Source: CAIPBY01 sp041671305 (lineage in GTDB: Bacteria > Patescibacteriota > Patescibacteriia > 2-01-FULL-39-33). From it: a stretch of 8,265 nucleotides of DNA. The notes beneath the pieces are model-generated. The model was given only the letters and a program-made list of their open reading frames with translations, made no database searches and was not told the origin of the DNA. The DNA lies in assembly GCA_041671305.1 (NCBI GenBank), contig JBAZBX010000029.1:1-8265 (forward strand). The letters are read 5' to 3'. Shown piece after piece: positions 6,966-8,265 of the stretch. The translations under genes were made by a program, and so were the position numbers. Within the stretch, counting starts at the first letter, position 1; the number at the start of each line of letters is the position of its first letter.

Positions 6966-7044
6966 AAAAATTGGAAATTGTTAATTTGAAAGGGCGGGCG
7001 GATGGAGGGGTCGGGAGAGGAAATCCGCCCGCTCATCAATTTTT
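6966..7044 (+). other. Long structured noncoding element: two-stage hairpin with G-rich 5' arm
   Basis: GGGCGGGCGGAT (6992-7003) pairs with ATCCGCCCGCTC (7023-7034) over 12 pairs with one G-T. The 19-base loop is almost all purine and begins GGAGGGG. Outside it, AAAAATTG (6966-6973) pairs exactly with CAATTTTT (7037-7044), making an outer stem with an unequal internal loop. The T run in the outer 3' arm also lets it be read as a terminator for the phosphatase gene, though the five Ts come five bases after the inner stem. The G-rich arm and loop together hold GGG, GGG, GG, GG, GGGG and GGG tracts, so a G-quadruplex could compete with the hairpin. It is a GC-rich island in AT-rich DNA. I do not recognise it as a known RNA family. 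Confidence 0.6.
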
Positions 7045-7090
7045 GGGGGTGAAATCGGTTCGAATTTTTTTGTAAACACTCCGCCAGTAG

Positions 7091-7142
7091 TTTTGAAAAA
7101 TGAGCAAGAAATAATTCTTATTTTACGGCACATTTTTCAAAA
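7091..7142. repeat. Perfect 12-base inverted repeat with a nested hairpin
   Basis: TTTTGAAAAATG (7091-7102) is the exact reverse complement of CATTTTTCAAAA (7131-7142). The 28-base interval holds a second inverted repeat, AAGAA (7106-7110) with TTCTT (7115-7119) around ATAA. It lies 44 bases before the start at 7186. It could be an operator for a dimeric regulator, an RNA hairpin in the leader, or a small element end. No clear promoter pairs with it. Confidence 0.65.
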
Positions 7143-7175
7143 TAAAATTTGTAAAAATAACTGAACCCAGAAGCA

Positions 7176-7184
7176 ATTTGAACT
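7176..7184 (+). promoter_or_regulatory. 9-base motif ATTTGAACT next to start codon, copy 1
   Basis: ATTTGAACT ends one base before the ATG at 7186. The same nine bases lie directly before the ATG at 7997, and the bases after each ATG are also alike (ATGAA followed by an A-rich run). Since neither gene has a good Shine-Dalgarno, this may be a shared translation-start context or a trace of a duplicated junction. Confidence 0.4.
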
Positions 7185-7185
7185 T

Positions 7186-7932
7186 ATGAACAAAAAAGAA
7201 TTTATAAAAATTTGTAACCAACTTATTGAAGCCTACAAATCTGGCCAACTTGGGCAAACAGTAATGCCAGAGGATTCTAATCCAGGAATTGAAAAAATGG
7301 ATAGAGAATCCCGTATGGCATATTTTACATTGCCGATGGCGCTTAACTATCAGCGCAACAGTTATAAACTTTGGGAAGCGGCACTTAAAACTTTCAATGA
7401 TCCTGAAACTAAATTTGTATTTGATGTAGGGAAAATATCAAAAAGTTCAGAATCAGAAATACGTGTTGCTCTTATGAAATACAAACTAGCGCTTCAGCCG
7501 AATAAGCATGTTAGTACATGGACGGCCATCGCCAAAACCATTAATGACAATTGGGGATCATTTGAAAAGTTTTTTGATGTGGCCAATGGTGATTTTCTTA
7601 TTCTCAAACAACTAGTGAATATTGATCACAAGAAAGGATTTCCATATTTGTCGGGCCCAAAAATATTCAACTATTGGTCATTTATTATCAGCACTTACGG
7701 TGGGGTAAAATTATCAAATCGACAATTTATTGATATCGCACCCGATACTCACATAACTCAATGCTCTGCTAGATTGGGAATAATTACCGAAGAAGAAATA
7801 AAAACTATTTCTAAAGAAGAAATATCAAGACGTTGGAGGAATATTTTAGAAAACAGCAATATTGATCCGATAGATATGCATTCTCCGTTGTGGTTTTGGA
7901 GTAGGAACGGTTTTATTTATAATCTGACATAA
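7186..7932 (+). CDS. Uncharacterised protein, possibly a divergent HhH-GPD DNA glycosylase
   Basis: I do not firmly recognise this 248-residue soluble protein. No signal peptide or membrane segment is seen. Several features recall helix-hairpin-helix glycosylases. Residues 41-57 end in LPMALNYQRN, like the helix carrying the Q of 'ilsQ'. FPYLSGPKIFNYW (152-164) resembles the hairpin element with catalytic Lys (K159). IAPDTHITQCSARLGI (184-199) closely resembles the 'vDTHv.rv..RLGl' stretch with catalytic Asp (D187). The Lys-Asp spacing is 28 residues, longer than in endonuclease III (18) and nearer to the archaeal 8-oxoguanine glycosylase AGOG (32, from memory). The first Gly of the hairpin is missing, and no Fe-S cysteine cluster is present (only Cys10 and Cys193). 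The C-terminal LWFWSRNGF is Trp/aromatic rich. A broken MTH1-like gene lies next door, which fits a base-damage theme. The start follows the ATTTGAACT motif. Function remains an inference. Confidence 0.45.
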   Translation: MNKKEFIKICNQLIEAYKSGQLGQTVMPEDSNPGIEKMDRESRMAYFTLPMALNYQRNSYKLWEAALKTFNDPETKFVFDVGKISKSSESEIRVALMKYKLALQPNKHVSTWTAIAKTINDNWGSFEKFFDVANGDFLILKQLVNIDHKKGFPYLSGPKIFNYWSFIISTYGGVKLSNRQFIDIAPDTHITQCSARLGIITEEEIKTISKEEISRRWRNILENSNIDPIDMHSPLWFWSRNGFIYNLT

Positions 7933-7952
7933 GATAAATAGTCGATTATAAT
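7924..7952 (+). promoter_or_regulatory. Promoter for the NUDIX gene
   Basis: CTGACA (7924-7929, five of six) and a perfect TATAAT (7947-7952) are separated by exactly 17 bases, the best promoter match in the window. The -35 overlaps the last codons of the upstream gene. Predicted start is near 7959, giving about 38 bases of leader. GATTATAA is repeated in tandem (7944-7951, 7954-7961), placing a second -10-like TATAAC just downstream. Confidence 0.65.
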
Positions 7953-7987
7953 GGATTATAACTGTAAATAGATATCTGCATTAAGAG

Positions 7988-7996
7988 ATTTGAACT
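7988..7996 (+). promoter_or_regulatory. 9-base motif ATTTGAACT next to start codon, copy 2
   Basis: This copy is identical to 7176-7184 and directly abuts the ATG at 7997. A weak purine stretch (AAGAGA, 7983-7988) just before it is the closest thing to a ribosome binding site for this gene. Confidence 0.4.
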
Positions 7997-8265
7997 ATGA
8001 AAAAATTTGATTCAAACTTTGAAAGTAAAAAAAAATTAAGAGATTCTACTCTTGTTTTTCTAATAAAAAAATCACAGGAAAAAGTAACTGAGATTTGTTT
8101 GGCCATGAAAAAACGCGGATTCGGTATGAATAGGTGGAATGGTGTCGGTGGCCAGACGATGAGTTTTGGGTTCCAGAAGTTTTGTCTGGGAAATTAGTGA
8201 AAGCCACTTTTGTTTTTGGGGAAGGTGATGTCATACAAAGTAAAAACGTTAAAATTGTTGATAGT
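7997..8265 (+). pseudogene. MTH1-like NUDIX hydrolase with internal deletion and frameshift (3' end beyond window)
   Basis: Residues 16-52 (DSTLVFLIKK, ICLAMKKRGFG, RWNGVGG) match the N-terminal half of MTH1/NUDT1-type 8-oxo-dGTP diphosphatases (human: GMKKRGFGAGRWNGFGG). After GVGG this frame gives 14 meaningless residues and stops at TAG 8195-8197. From TGG at 8149 another frame reads WPDDEFWVPEVLSGKL, then 23 more residues to the window edge without a stop. It matches the MTH1 C-terminus (WPDDSYWFP...). Substrate-binding positions on both sides are kept (N48 in RWNG; the two Asp of WPDD). About 78 residues between them, including the entire Nudix box that binds Mg2+, are absent. The flanks overlap in TGGC (8149-8152), as left by deletion between short repeats. 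The second part is offset by +2 (equal to -1) from the first. The protein cannot hydrolyse nucleotides; an assembly error is the main alternative. Confidence 0.8.

Noticed and set aside
7014..7065. Echoes of tRNA-Ser (GGAGAGG near 7014-7020 and GGTTCGAAT at 7057-7065) as a tRNA remnant or attachment site
   Set aside because: The nine-base match is followed by a T run and not by the rest of the tRNA 3' end, no T stem can form, and GGAGAGG is part of the purine loop. Too short to support an att site.
8149..8197. Programmed ribosomal frameshift in the NUDIX gene
   Set aside because: A frameshift alone would not restore the protein because the Nudix box is not present in any frame between the two parts.

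Overview
The window looks like a contig from a Patescibacteria/CPR-type bacterium (Parcubacteria-like). This rests on recalled traits, not a search. Genes are tightly packed on the + strand, and none of the start codons has a convincing Shine-Dalgarno sequence. Short palindromic repeats of a kind I associate with these genomes appear between genes and once inside a gene. All eight intact or 3'-complete reading frames end in TAA or TAG. Full-length frames free of in-frame TGA fit the standard bacterial code and argue against the TGA=Gly lineages.

Layout. 1-739: 3' part of queA (tRNA queuosine synthesis), carrying an apparent in-frame repeat insertion. 740-2805: a two-gene unit (EamA-type membrane transporter, then a membrane-anchored clan-A glycoside hydrolase), preceded by an extended -10 promoter placed for a leaderless message and closed by a clear hairpin/T-run terminator. 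2806-6044: a Wzx-like flippase, a palindromic intergenic repeat, an O-antigen ligase/polymerase-family protein and a small nucleoside deoxyribosyltransferase-like protein. 6049-6137: tRNA-Ser(CGA). 6154-6939: an inositol-monophosphatase-family phosphatase. 6940-7185: a noncoding stretch with two strong inverted-repeat structures, one GC-rich and potentially G-quadruplex forming. 7186-7932: an unrecognised protein with features of a divergent HhH-GPD DNA glycosylase. 7997-8265: a broken MTH1-like NUDIX gene with its own good promoter.

How the genes may work together. Flippase, ligase and anchored glycosidase suggest export, assembly and trimming of a surface glycan; the EamA protein could move a small precursor, but its substrate cannot be read. 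After the tRNA the base composition drops from roughly the mid-forties to roughly a third G+C (hand counts on sample lines), so the right-hand part may be acquired. The two right-hand genes share a 9-base motif directly before their start codons. If the HhH-like call is right, both concern oxidised guanine or damaged bases.

The most notable observation is the NUDIX gene. The N-terminal part through RWNGVGG and the C-terminal part beginning WPDDEFW are both recognisable but lie in different frames, and the whole catalytic Nudix box between them is missing.
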